Counted from the first letter of the stretch, positions 17,910-26,080 are shown. The stretch is 52,880 bases of DNA from Arsukibacterium tuosuense (GCA_945872065.1 CAMBYH010000011.1:1-52880), one strand, 5' to 3'. Notes: a model not told the origin generated them from the letters alone. Program-made: numbers and translations.

Positions 17910-17934
17910 GCGGCAGCGCTGGAGACGGGGACGC

Positions 17935-19128
17935 TCAGTTCCCCCACTGCCGCGGATTCACCGGCCGGCCGTTCTTCCGGACTTCGAAATAGAGGGCTGG
18001 CCGAGGCTGCCCGCCGGTATCCCCGACGTGGGCAAACACATCCCCGTCGGCCACCTGGTCGCCGACCTCACGGGTGAGGTCCTGATTGTGGCCGTAGAGG
18101 CTGAGATAGCCGCCCCCATGGTCCAGAACGAGCAACAGGCCCAGACCGGGCAGCCAGTCTGCGTAGACGACCCGGCCGGGGCGGGTGGCACGCACCTCCG
18201 TGCCGGCGGGAGCCGCGATGAGGACCCCATCCCAGCGCATCTTGCCGCCAGCCCGGGACTGGCCGAAATCCGCCAGCATCGCCCCGGCCACGGGCCAGCG
18301 GCCTTTGCCCAGGGGTCGCGCCGGGGCCGGGGCGGCGGGCGGGCGCTCCGCAGGCGGCGCCGCCCGTCGGGCCTGGGCAGCTGCCCTTTCGATGTCCCGC
18401 AGTACACGCTCCAGCGCAGCAGCCTCGGTCCGGGCCTGGGCCAGCTGCTTCTTCTGGCCCTTCACTTCCGCATCCAGGCTGGCAACCACCGTGGAGCGTT
18501 GCCGGCGGGAGCTGTCCAGTTCCGCCAGCTGCGCGGTGCGGCGGGCCGAAAGCTCGGCGAGTACTTCACGCTGGCTGGCGACTGCCAGACGATCCTTCTC
18601 CAGAGTCTCAAGGCTCGCCCGGATTGACCCCAGCAACTCGCTGCGGCTTCGGGCGAGATAGGCGAGCCAGGTCAGGCGACGACCCAGTTCGGCCGGGTCC
18701 CGCTGGCTGAAGACAGCCCTGACGCGCTCGCTGCCCCCAGTGATGTGGGCGAGGCGCAGCTGCCCGGCCAGCGCGCCCCGCTGCTTATCCAGTTCCGCCC
18801 GCGTCCCGGCGAGCTGCTGGTTGAGGGCCTCGAGGCGCTGCTCAGCTGCGGCGAGCTGGAGGCGAGTGCTATTGAGGTCTCGCCGGGTCCGGGCGGCGGC
18901 GGTCTCGGCTTCGCGGAGCTGCCGATCCAGTTCGCCGCGCCGGCCGAGGTCCTTGCGATTCTTTTTTTCGAGGTCCCTAATGCGTTCCCGCACGCGGGCA
19001 AGGTCCTCCTTGGTCTGGCCCGCTTTGGGAGGGCCAGATTCGGCGCGGCTCGCCGCCGCGGCCCCGTCCAGCCCGGCTGGCAGGGACAAAAGCAGCGCCA
19101 AACCCAGACAGAGCATCATACGGACCAT
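17935..19128 (-). CDS. envC: Murein hydrolase activator EnvC (degenerate LytM/M23)
   Basis: This periplasmic activator of the septal amidases AmiA/AmiB has 397 residues. A signal peptide (residues 1-26) precedes a long coiled coil (about 35-250, rich in Arg/Glu/Leu/Ala), an Ala/Pro linker, and a C-terminal LytM domain with LDHGGGYLSLYGHNQDL. The catalytic HLHFE of active M23 enzymes reads ALYFE, the same kind of loss as in EnvC, so it is an activator rather than a hydrolase. It heads the minus-strand run envC-ctpA-GGDEF-crcB. The usual upstream gpmI is missing; instead the gene faces a divergent rhodanese. Confidence 0.92.
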   Translation of the reverse strand: MVRMMLCLGLALLLSLPAGLDGAAAASRAESGPPKAGQTKEDLARVRERIRDLEKKNRKDLGRRGELDRQLREAETAAARTRRDLNSTRLQLAAAEQRLEALNQQLAGTRAELDKQRGALAGQLRLAHITGGSERVRAVFSQRDPAELGRRLTWLAYLARSRSELLGSIRASLETLEKDRLAVASQREVLAELSARRTAQLAELDSSRRQRSTVVASLDAEVKGQKKQLAQARTEAAALERVLRDIERAAAQARRAAPPAERPPAAPAPARPLGKGRWPVAGAMLADFGQSRAGGKMRWDGVLIAAPAGTEVRATRPGRVVYADWLPGLGLLLVLDHGGGYLSLYGHNQDLTREVGDQVADGDVFAHVGDTGGQPRPALYFEVRKNGRPVNPRQWGN

Positions 19129-19152
19129 CGTCCTGGCAGTTTAGGCCATGCG

Positions 19153-19158
19153 TATAAT
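19153..19158 (+). promoter_or_regulatory. Candidate -10 (TATAAT) for the rhodanese-grxC-secB operon
   Basis: A perfect TATAAT lies 24 bp upstream of the rhodanese ATG in the 54-bp divergent gap with envC. No good -35 is seen at 16-18 bp, so the assignment is tentative. Confidence 0.4.
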
Positions 19159-19182
19159 GCGCCGCCAGCCAGATCGGACCTC

Positions 19183-19617
19183 ATGAACAAACTCCTCGAA
19201 TTCGCCGCAGCAAATCCCTATCTCGTAACAGGGACTACGCTCATGCTGATTGCGGTGGTGGCGTTCGAGATTCGCCTGCGGGCCCGTGCTGCTTTCGAGG
19301 TGACAGTCGCGGAGGCCGTTCGCATGATCAACAATGGCGCCGCGGTGGTGGATGTGCGGGAGGCCGCCCAGTTTTCTGCGGGGCATATCGTGGGCGCCAT
19401 CAACATCATCCCCGCGGAGCTGGCCAAGGGCGAAGAAGGCAAGATCAAGAAGAAGCGGGCTGTAGTGGTGGTCTGCCAGAGTGGCGGCGAGAGCATCGAG
19501 AGTGCCCGCAAGCTGCGGGCAGACGGTTTCGATGGTGCCTTCAGCCTCGGGGGCGGACTGGATGCCTGGCAACGGGAAAACCAGCTGCTGATCAGTCCCA
19601 AGCGCGGCAAGGCCTGA
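19183..19617 (+). CDS. Rhodanese-like domain protein, membrane-anchored (YibN-like)
   Basis: This 144-residue single-domain rhodanese has an N-terminal membrane helix (about residues 11-28), as in E. coli YibN. The rhodanese part begins with VTVAEAVRMINNGAAVVDVRE. The active-site loop is VVVCQSGGES with a catalytic Cys, so sulfurtransferase activity is possible. It is followed by grxC, secB and gpsA in the conserved enterobacterial order. Confidence 0.9.
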   Translation: MNKLLEFAAANPYLVTGTTLMLIAVVAFEIRLRARAAFEVTVAEAVRMINNGAAVVDVREAAQFSAGHIVGAINIIPAELAKGEEGKIKKKRAVVVVCQSGGESIESARKLRADGFDGAFSLGGGLDAWQRENQLLISPKRGKA

Positions 19618-19652
19618 CACTTTAAAGAATTGCGAGCCGGCGAGGGATGGCC

Positions 19653-19922
19653 ATGGACAGAGACTCCCCGGTCGAGATGTATGCCAACTCCTGGTGCCCC
19701 TATTGTGCTACTGCGCGCGCCCTGCTGGGCAGCAAGGGAGTGCAGGTGACCGAGATCGACATCGAGGCTTTGCCTGAACGTCGCGAGGAGATGATCGCCC
19801 GGTCCGGGCGGCGGACAGTGCCGCAGATTTTCATTGGCCCGACCCACGTGGGCGGCTACGACGACCTGGCGGCCCTGGAACGGGCGGGCAAACTGGACCT
19901 GCTGTTGCGGGGCAGTCACTGA
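19653..19922 (+). CDS. grxC: Glutaredoxin 3
   Basis: This small thiol-disulfide oxidoreductase of 89 residues is reduced by glutathione. The active site is SWCPYCATAR (CPYC). TVPQIFIGPTHVGGYDDL carries the cis-Pro and GG glutathione-binding residues. The ATG at 19653 is preferred because the GAGGG ribosome site is 6 bp upstream; an ATG two codons earlier abuts that site. It lies between the rhodanese gene and secB, 19 bp from the latter. Confidence 0.94.
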   Translation: MDRDSPVEMYANSWCPYCATARALLGSKGVQVTEIDIEALPERREEMIARSGRRTVPQIFIGPTHVGGYDDLAALERAGKLDLLLRGSH

Positions 19923-19941
19923 ACGACAAGAGGCTAATCAA

Positions 19942-20478
19942 ATGGACGATTCTTCGAACACTGACAAAGGCGCCAACGGCGCCGCAAATGGCGCCGCCGG
20001 GACCGTGGCGCGCCAGTTCGGCCTGCGCCAGATCTATGTCAAGGACCTCTCCTTCGAGGGCCCCAATTCGCCGGGCATACTCACGGAAAGCGGCCTGGAG
20101 CCGGAAATCAAACTAAGCCTGCGGACCACTCATCGGGACCTGGGCAATGGCGTTACGGAAGTCGTCCTCCACGTGTCCGTCCACGCGCTCGCAGGCCAGC
20201 GGACGGTGTTTCTGGTGGAGATGGAGCAGGCGGGCACTTTCCAGATCAGCGGCTTTCCAGCCGAGGAGGCGCGGGCCATCATTGGCATTGCATGCCCGAA
20301 TGCCTTGTTTCCCTACGCCCGCGAGGCGGTGTCCTCCGTCGTGCAACGGGGTGGCTTTGCCCAGCTGTTGCTCCAGCCGATCGATTTCACCGCCCTCTTC
20401 GCTCAGGCTCAGGCTCAGGCTCAGGCAGCGGGTCAGGACAATCGCGCCGCAGGCGTACCGCCGGCCGGCAACGCGTAG
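19942..20478 (+). CDS. secB: Protein-export chaperone SecB
   Basis: This cytosolic tetrameric chaperone delivers unfolded preproteins to SecA; it has 178 residues. The core segments QIYVKDLSFEGPNSP, VSVHALAGQRTVFLVEMEQAG and CPNALFPYAREAVSSVVQRGGF match the family. The ATG at 19942 has an AGAGG ribosome site. The protein is longer than the roughly 155-residue norm at both ends: an N-terminal Asn/Gly/Ala stretch and a C-terminal AQAQAQAQAA tail encoded by a (GCTCAG)4 tandem repeat, in the region where SecB normally contacts SecA. Confidence 0.95.
   Translation: MDDSSNTDKGANGAANGAAGTVARQFGLRQIYVKDLSFEGPNSPGILTESGLEPEIKLSLRTTHRDLGNGVTEVVLHVSVHALAGQRTVFLVEMEQAGTFQISGFPAEEARAIIGIACPNALFPYAREAVSSVVQRGGFAQLLLQPIDFTALFAQAQAQAQAAGQDNRAAGVPPAGNA
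20401..20424 (+). repeat. (GCTCAG)4 hexanucleotide repeat in the secB 3' end
   Basis: Four exact tandem copies of GCTCAG encode alternating Ala-Gln. The unit length is a multiple of three, so copy-number change would alter the tail length without a frameshift. Confidence 0.85.
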
Positions 20479-20496
20479 CGCGCCCGGATCGGCGGC

Positions 20497-21507
20497 ATGA
20501 CCTCCGGCAGAGCAGCTACCCCGATTGCCGTACTTGGCGCCGGGTCCTGGGGGACTGCCCTGGCCGTGCAGCTTGCGCGAGGCGGACTGCCAGTGACGCT
20601 CTGGGGCCGAAGCGCTGCGGATCTTCAGGACCTCGCTACCCACCGGATCAATCGCCGCTACTTGCCGGGCGTCACCCTGCCGGAGAGCGTGGCGCTGGAT
20701 CACGACCTGCCGAGGGTGGTCGGCAGCCATCATGAATTGATCGTGTGCGTGCCGAGTCACGCCTTCCGGACTACCCTCGCCGCGCTCCGGCCCACCCTTG
20801 GCGCGGGCACCCGGATTGCCTGGGCCACCAAGGGCTTCGAGCAGGGCACGGGACGCCTGCCTCACGAAGTCGCCGGAGAGGAACTCGGCAGCGCGGTACC
20901 GGTAGCGGTCTTGTCCGGCCCGACCTTCGCCCGGGAAGTGGGTGCAGGTCTGCCAACCGCCATGACCGTGGCCGCCAGCGATCCCGCCTTCGCCGCCAGC
21001 CTGGCCACCCGGCTGTCGGACCGCACTTTCAGGGCTTACACCTCCGACGACATGATTGGCGTTGAAGTCGGCGGTGCCGTCAAGAACGTGCTGGCCATCG
21101 GGGCCGGCATCTCCGACGGCCTGGGCTTCGGCGCCAACACACGCATCGCACTGATCACGCGGGGCCTCGTGGAGATGACCCGGCTCGGTGCTGCCCTTGG
21201 CGCCCGAGCGGCGACTTTCATGGGTCTCTCGGGCATGGGTGACCTCGTGTTGACCTGCACGGACGACCAGTCCCGCAACCGGCGCTTCGGGCTGGCGCTT
21301 GCCCGGGGTGAAACTGCTGTCGACGCGGCGCGCCGGATTGGCCAGGTGGTTGAGGGGCAGTTCGCCGCCAGTGCCGTCCGGGCGGTGGCCCTTAGGCTCA
21401 GCCTCGAAATGCCGATCTGCGAGCAGGTCTACCGAGTCCTCGAAGGCCAGGTGTCCCCCCAGGACGCGGTCATGGCCCTGATGGCGCGAGCGCTGAAGCC
21501 GGAATAG
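20497..21507 (+). CDS. gpsA: NAD(P)-dependent glycerol-3-phosphate dehydrogenase
   Basis: This cytoplasmic enzyme reduces dihydroxyacetone phosphate to sn-glycerol 3-phosphate, the phospholipid backbone. It has 336 residues. The Rossmann loop is IAVLGAGSWGTALA. The conserved WATKGFE, VLSGPTFAREV, GGAVKNVLAIGAGI and GLSGMGDLVLTCT blocks include the catalytic Lys in VKNV. It follows secB by 18 bp as in E. coli and is the last gene of the rhodanese-grxC-secB-gpsA unit; it converges on trmL. Confidence 0.96.
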   Translation: MTSGRAATPIAVLGAGSWGTALAVQLARGGLPVTLWGRSAADLQDLATHRINRRYLPGVTLPESVALDHDLPRVVGSHHELIVCVPSHAFRTTLAALRPTLGAGTRIAWATKGFEQGTGRLPHEVAGEELGSAVPVAVLSGPTFAREVGAGLPTAMTVAASDPAFAASLATRLSDRTFRAYTSDDMIGVEVGGAVKNVLAIGAGISDGLGFGANTRIALITRGLVEMTRLGAALGARAATFMGLSGMGDLVLTCTDDQSRNRRFGLALARGETAVDAARRIGQVVEGQFAASAVRAVALRLSLEMPICEQVYRVLEGQVSPQDAVMALMARALKPE

Positions 21508-21954
21508 TCAGCCGAACCCCTGTTGCCGCCAGGCTTCGTAGAGCACGACCGCGGCTGCGTTGGACAGATTGAGACTGCGCGCCGTCGTCCGCATGGGGAT
21601 GCGCAGAATGCGGTCTGGGGGGAACGAGGCCAGAAGCTCTGCTGGCAGACCGCTGGTTTCGGAGCCGAGCAGGAACGCGTCGCCCTGCGCGAACGCCGGG
21701 TCCGAGTGGGGCCTGCTGCCCCGGGTGGACAGGGCAAACACCCGTGGCCCGGCCAGGCTGGCGAGGCAGTCCGCGAGGCTGTCGTGCTGCCGGACCGTGG
21801 CCCACTCGTGATAATCGAGCCCTGCGCGACGCAGCTGGGCATCTTCCAGGCTGAAACCCAGCGGTTTGATGAGGTGGAGCGCGGTCCCCGTATTGGCGCA
21901 GAGGCGTATGATGTTGCCGGTGTTCGGAGGGATCTCCGGGCGAAACAGAATCAT
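21508..21954 (-). CDS. trmL: tRNA (cytidine/uridine-34 2'-O)-methyltransferase TrmL
   Basis: This SPOUT-fold methyltransferase modifies the wobble base of leucine tRNAs; it has 148 residues. It begins MILFRPEIPPNTGNIIRLCANTG, typical of TrmL, and has the knot motifs LGSETSGLP and IPMRTTARSLNLSNAAAVVLYE that bind S-adenosylmethionine. The ATG at 21954 is chosen; a GTG four codons upstream is possible. It is placed as in E. coli, near secB-gpsA but on the other strand, and abuts gpsA with no gap. Its start is only 13 bp from that of the divergent pyrD. Confidence 0.94.
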   Translation of the reverse strand: MILFRPEIPPNTGNIIRLCANTGTALHLIKPLGFSLEDAQLRRAGLDYHEWATVRQHDSLADCLASLAGPRVFALSTRGSRPHSDPAFAQGDAFLLGSETSGLPAELLASFPPDRILRIPMRTTARSLNLSNAAAVVLYEAWRQQGFG

Positions 21955-21967
21955 ATTGAACACAGCC

Positions 21968-22957
21968 GTGTCTCCAATCCCCGCCGCCCACTCCGCCCTG
22001 CTTGCCACGACCTTCTGCGGGCTGAAGTTCGCCTCGCCCATTGTCCTGTTGTCGGGATGCGTCGGGTTTGGAGAAGAATACACACGGGTGGCTGGCTTCT
22101 CTAACCGGGTCGCCGGGGCCATCGTCCTCAAGGGCACGACGCTGCACGCCCGTCTGGGCAACGAGCCCCATCGGATTGCGGAAACCCCCATGGGCATGCT
22201 GAATGCCATCGGCCTGCAGAACCCGGGCGTGGATGCCGTCGTCAGCCGCATCCTCCCTGGCCTGGATTTCAGCGAAACCCGCTTCATCGCCAATGCCTGC
22301 GGCTCCACCATCGAGGAGTACGTCGAGGTGTGCCGGCGCTTCGACGATTCCCCGATTGATGCGATCGAGATCAACATCAGCTGCCCGAACGTGAAGGAAG
22401 GCGGCGTGGCCTTTGGCAACTACCCCGAGGTGTCAGCCCGGGTTGTGGCCGCCTGCCGGCAGGCGACAACCAAGCCACTCATTACCAAGCTTTCGCCTAA
22501 TCAGACCGACATCCGGGAGAACGCACGCCGCTGTATCGAGGCCGGCACCGACGCGTTTGCCGTCATCAACACGCTCACCGGGATGGCGGTGGATGTCGAG
22601 AAGCGCCGGCCGGTGCTGGCCAATGTTCAGGGCGGGCTGTCCGGTCCGGCCATCAAGCCGATCGCCCTGCTCAAGACCTGGCAGGTCTACCAGGAGGCCC
22701 GCGCCCACCAGGTGCCGATCATCGGCCAGGGCGGGATCACCACGGCCACGGATGCCCTGGAGTTTCTGATCGCCGGGGCCTCCGCAGTGGGGATCGGGAC
22801 CGCCGTGTTTTACGACCCGCTGGCGTGTACCCGGATCAACGCCGGGATCGCGGAATACCTGCTGCGGCATGGGCTCAAGAATGTGGCGGAGCTCACGGGC
22901 ACCCTGGAGACCGGTGGCCCGCCAGAAACCGCTAAGGTGCCTGCCACTGCGGGCTAA
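21968..22957 (+). CDS. pyrD: Dihydroorotate dehydrogenase-like protein, class 1 (1B-like)
   Basis: This FMN-dependent TIM-barrel enzyme of about 329 residues oxidises dihydroorotate to orotate in pyrimidine synthesis. It has the class-1 pattern: INISCPNVKEGG with the catalytic Cys, KLSPNQTDI, VINTLTGMAVDVE and IIGQGGITTATDALEFLIAGASAVGIGTAVF. There is no N-terminal membrane domain, so it is not the class-2 form usual in gammaproteobacteria. The substrate-side loop reads VLLSGCVGFGEEY where PASGTFG-like sequences are common. The start (GTG at 21968) is uncertain. The pyrK partner expected for class 1B is not adjacent. Confidence 0.82.
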   Translation: MSPIPAAHSALLATTFCGLKFASPIVLLSGCVGFGEEYTRVAGFSNRVAGAIVLKGTTLHARLGNEPHRIAETPMGMLNAIGLQNPGVDAVVSRILPGLDFSETRFIANACGSTIEEYVEVCRRFDDSPIDAIEINISCPNVKEGGVAFGNYPEVSARVVAACRQATTKPLITKLSPNQTDIRENARRCIEAGTDAFAVINTLTGMAVDVEKRRPVLANVQGGLSGPAIKPIALLKTWQVYQEARAHQVPIIGQGGITTATDALEFLIAGASAVGIGTAVFYDPLACTRINAGIAEYLLRHGLKNVAELTGTLETGGPPETAKVPATAG

Positions 22958-23042
22958 CTGTCGACTTTGGTGTCGATATTATGTCGTTTACTGGCTATAT
23001 GTATTAGGTTTTTTAGAACAATACGTTAGCGTCGTACCGCCA

Positions 23043-24446
23043 CTACTCGAGCCCGTACTCCCGAATCTTCCGCGCCAGTGTGTTGCGCCCCCATCCAAGG
23101 CGCCTGGCGGCGTCCTGGCGGTGCCCCTGAGCCTGGGCAAGAGCGGCCATAATCAGCGTCCGTTCGAACTCCGGAAGGGCGGTATCCAGCAGTGGCTTCC
23201 CACCGTCATCCAGCAGCGCGCCTTCGGCCCACCGCGCGAGTTGCAACGACCAGTCGGCTGACCCGGCGCGGCTGCTTCCCTGGCCACCCAGCTCGTCCGG
23301 AATGTCCTCCGGACGGATCTCGGAACCCGGCGCGGTAACGGTCAGCCGCCGGCAGGCATTCACCAGCTGGCGGACGTTGCCCGGCCAGTCAAAGCGCGTC
23401 AGCAGGTTGAGCGCCTCCGGGACCAGGCGTTTCGGGGGCGTCCCCAGTTCCCGGGCGGCCTCTCGCAGGTAGTAATCGAGCAACTGGGGAACGTCTTCCC
23501 GGCGTTCCCGGAGCGGGGGGGCAATGATGTGAATGACGTTCAGCCGGTGGAAGAGGTCCTCACGGAACCTTCCGGACTGGACGGCCGCCGTGAGCTCCTG
23601 ATTGGTTGCGGCAATGACCCGGACGTCCACGCGAATCGGCAGCTGGCCGCCGACCCGGTAGAACTCGCCCTCTGCCAGGACCCGCAGGAGTCGCGTCTGC
23701 AAGGCGGGGGACATGTCGCCGATCTCGTCGAGAAACAGCGTCCCGCCATCCGCCTGCTCGAAGCGCCCGATCCGGCGACTGTCGGCGCCCGTAAATGCCC
23801 CCCGTTCATGGCCGAAGAGCTCGGACTCGAGGAGCTCGGCGGCTATCGCCGTGGTGTTGAGGGCGATGAAAGGCTTCTGCGCACGGGGGCTGTGCTCGTG
23901 CAGGGCCCGGGCCACCAGCTCCTTCCCGGTGCCGGATTCTCCGGTAATCAGCACACTCATGCTGGAGCGGGACAGGCGGCCGATGGTCCGGAACACTTCC
24001 TGCATCGCGGGCGCCCGGCCAATCATGGTGGGCACGGCCCGGTCTGTTTCCACCTGGCCGCCGGTTGGGCGGGTGCCAAAGCGGCCAGCCCGGCGCACCA
24101 GCGCGACCGCATCGTCCACATCGAAGGGCTTGGGCAGGTATTCGAAGGCCCCGCCCTGGTAGGCCGCCACGGCACTGTCGAGGTCGGCGTGGGCAGTAAT
24201 GATGATGATCGGAAATGAGTAGCCGTCCTGGGCCAGCCGGCGCAGCGCCTCCATGCCGTCGGTACCCGGCATGCGCACATCGGAGATGAGCACGTCCGGC
24301 TGTTCAGCCTTCAGTGCCTCGAAGAGGCTGTCTGCCGACTCGAACGTGCGGGTGTTCATGCCTTCGTTGTTCAGCGCCCGATCCAGTACCCAGCGCACCG
24401 AGGCATCGTCATCGACAACCCACACCGAGAGCTGACGAGTGCTCAT
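23043..24446 (-). CDS. glnG: Nitrogen regulation response regulator NtrC
   Basis: This sigma-54-dependent enhancer-binding activator (NtrC/GlnG) has 467 residues. The receiver domain includes VVDDDASVRWVLDRAL and the phospho-acceptor Asp56 in LISDVRMPG. The AAA+ domain has Walker A GESGTGKE, the sigma-54 contact loop GAFTGA and Walker B LFLDEIGD. The C-terminal Fis-type helix-turn-helix is QDAARRLGWGRNTLARKIREYGLE. The ATG overlaps the ntrB stop (ATGA). It should act on the two NtrC-like sites upstream of glnA. It converges on pyrD. Confidence 0.96.
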   Translation of the reverse strand: MSTRQLSVWVVDDDASVRWVLDRALNNEGMNTRTFESADSLFEALKAEQPDVLISDVRMPGTDGMEALRRLAQDGYSFPIIIITAHADLDSAVAAYQGGAFEYLPKPFDVDDAVALVRRAGRFGTRPTGGQVETDRAVPTMIGRAPAMQEVFRTIGRLSRSSMSVLITGESGTGKELVARALHEHSPRAQKPFIALNTTAIAAELLESELFGHERGAFTGADSRRIGRFEQADGGTLFLDEIGDMSPALQTRLLRVLAEGEFYRVGGQLPIRVDVRVIAATNQELTAAVQSGRFREDLFHRLNVIHIIAPPLRERREDVPQLLDYYLREAARELGTPPKRLVPEALNLLTRFDWPGNVRQLVNACRRLTVTAPGSEIRPEDIPDELGGQGSSRAGSADWSLQLARWAEGALLDDGGKPLLDTALPEFERTLIMAALAQAQGHRQDAARRLGWGRNTLARKIREYGLE

Positions 24447-25498
24447 ACAGTCTCCGGGGCAGTGGCGCCGACAGGGAGGCGGACCATGAAGGTGGTATTG
24501 CCGGGCCGGGACTGATACTCGATCAGGCCACCGTGGCGGCTGACCAGGTCCTGGGAGATCGCCAGGCCAAGTCCGGTGCCGTCGGACCGGCTGGTCACCA
24601 GCGGGTAGAAGATCGATTCGGCCAGTTCCGCCGGGATGCCAGGGCCATCGTCCTCAACCTCGATACTGAGGACGAGCTTGTGCCGGACAGCGCCGATCGG
24701 GAAATTGGTCAGCGCGCGGGTGCGAAACAGGACCTGGCCCTCCGGGCCAATCGACTGGAGGGCATTGCGGGCGATGTTCAGCAACGCCTGGCTGAGTTGA
24801 TCGGGATCCGCAGACAAGGTTGGCAGGCTCGGATCGTAGTCGCGGAAGAGGTGAAGAGCTGTCTGGCGCTCGCTGGCGATCAGTGTCACGACCCGCTCCA
24901 GCACCTCGTGGACGTTCACGTCCTGGCGCTTGGGTCGGCGGACGGGCCCCAGCAGGCTGTCGGTCAGGGCGGCCAGGCGATCCGCTTCGCCAATGATGAT
25001 CCGGGTGAACTCCCGCAACTCGGGGGTGGGCAATTCCCGCTCCAGCAGTTGCGCAGCGCCCCGGAGGCCCCCCAGTGGGTTCCGGATCTCGTGGGCCAGC
25101 TGCAGGATCATCCGCCGGCTCGCGTCGCGCTGAGTGATAAGCGCATGTTCCCGGTCGATCTGGCGCCACTGGGTAGCATCGGCAAGCTCGATGACCACCC
25201 GGCGTGCGTTCCCGCGCAGCGGCGACAGGTAGCACGCCACCTCGATCTCCGCGTCGCTCTTGTGGGCCGCCGTAATGCTGACGAGCTGACCGAAGGTTTC
25301 GCCTTCGGCCGCTGCGCGGTGGAGCAGATCCTCGACGCTGCGCAGGCTGGGCACCACCGCGTGGAGGGTCCGGCCCAGGCTGGCGCGGGCACTCACGCCC
25401 AGCAGATCTTCAGCACCGGCGTTCAGGTAGACGAGCGTGCCGTCCGGTTCGACAATCAGGACGGCGGCTGCAAGGCTGGCAAGGATGTCGGCCGGCAG
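24443..25498 (-). CDS. glnL: Nitrogen regulation sensor kinase NtrB
   Basis: This cytoplasmic histidine kinase/phosphatase (NtrB/GlnL) controls NtrC under PII. The PAS domain (VLIVEPDGTLVYLNAGAEDLLG) is followed by the phospho-acceptor His in LAHEIRNPLGGLRGAAQLL, the N box NIARNALQSIG and the ATP-binding GPGIP and GTGLGL motifs. The start is unresolved. Between the DUF4124 stop and the PAS domain there is no ATG, GTG or TTG in frame; the nearest upstream one is a TTG at 25780, deep inside DUF4124. A CTG at 25498 gives the expected length (351 residues, His at 136, close to E. coli 139) and is used here provisionally. Confidence 0.9.
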   Translation of the reverse strand: MPADILASLAAAVLIVEPDGTLVYLNAGAEDLLGVSARASLGRTLHAVVPSLRSVEDLLHRAAAEGETFGQLVSITAAHKSDAEIEVACYLSPLRGNARRVVIELADATQWRQIDREHALITQRDASRRMILQLAHEIRNPLGGLRGAAQLLERELPTPELREFTRIIIGEADRLAALTDSLLGPVRRPKRQDVNVHEVLERVVTLIASERQTALHLFRDYDPSLPTLSADPDQLSQALLNIARNALQSIGPEGQVLFRTRALTNFPIGAVRHKLVLSIEVEDDGPGIPAELAESIFYPLVTSRSDGTGLGLAISQDLVSRHGGLIEYQSRPGNTTFMVRLPVGATAPETV

Positions 25499-25521
25499 CG
25501 GGGCGCCGCCGGCAGCGGTGG

Positions 25522-26046
25522 CTAGGGATTCGCCCTGGGGACCGCTGTCTGACGGACAAAGAACCGGCTCGTCGGGCTCGAAACCAGGGTCCGGCCCGCT
25601 TCGTCCACTACTACCACCCGCAGCGAGTGCTCGCCGCGGAAGACCTCCGAGAATAGCGTCCGGCTGGCTCCCGGCTCGGCTGCCGCCATCCGCCCATCCA
25701 GGTAGAACCGCAGGGCGTGGCCCGGCTGCAGCTCTGGCGTCACTGCCGCCGCGACCTCCACCTGGCCCTCGATATTCCAAAGTACCTGATCCCCTGCAGG
25801 GCTCGTGATCGTCAGAGATTCGTAACGAGGGACGGCCGCTGGTTTGGCGTTATCCGTCGCCTGAGTGCTGGCGACCGGAGCGGCACCATTAGCGGGGCTG
25901 CTCGCGGGCGGGCTGACGGTGATGGTGATCTGCTCTGCACCAGGCTGCGGACGATCCGTGTAGTGCGCCTGTCCATCGGCGTCAACCCAGCGATAGACGT
26001 TGGCACTACCCAAAGCCAGGGCGAAAAAGGCGAATAGAGCATGCAT
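25522..26046 (-). CDS. DUF4124 domain-containing protein between glnA and ntrB
   Basis: This 174-residue exported protein has an N-terminal hydrophobic signal-like segment (residues 1-15), then NVYRWVDADGQAHYTDRP, the DUF4124 signature. A Ser/Ala/Pro-rich linker leads to a C-terminal beta-rich region (about 80-165) containing SLTITSPAGDQVLWN. The function is unknown. It lies between glnA and ntrBC in the nitrogen operon, 81 bp after glnA and behind a strong hairpin, and runs directly into ntrB. It is probably periplasmic. Confidence 0.82.
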   Translation of the reverse strand: MHALFAFFALALGSANVYRWVDADGQAHYTDRPQPGAEQITITVSPPASSPANGAAPVASTQATDNAKPAAVPRYESLTITSPAGDQVLWNIEGQVEVAAAVTPELQPGHALRFYLDGRMAAAEPGASRTLFSEVFRGEHSLRVVVVDEAGRTLVSSPTSRFFVRQTAVPRANP

Positions 26047-26080
26047 TTCCGGAGCATACCTCCCCGGACTGGAGGCAACC

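Noticed and set aside
19842-19854. CCCACGTGGG in grxC considered as parS
   Set aside because: It is palindromic but its flanks do not match parS and it is inside conserved glutaredoxin codons.
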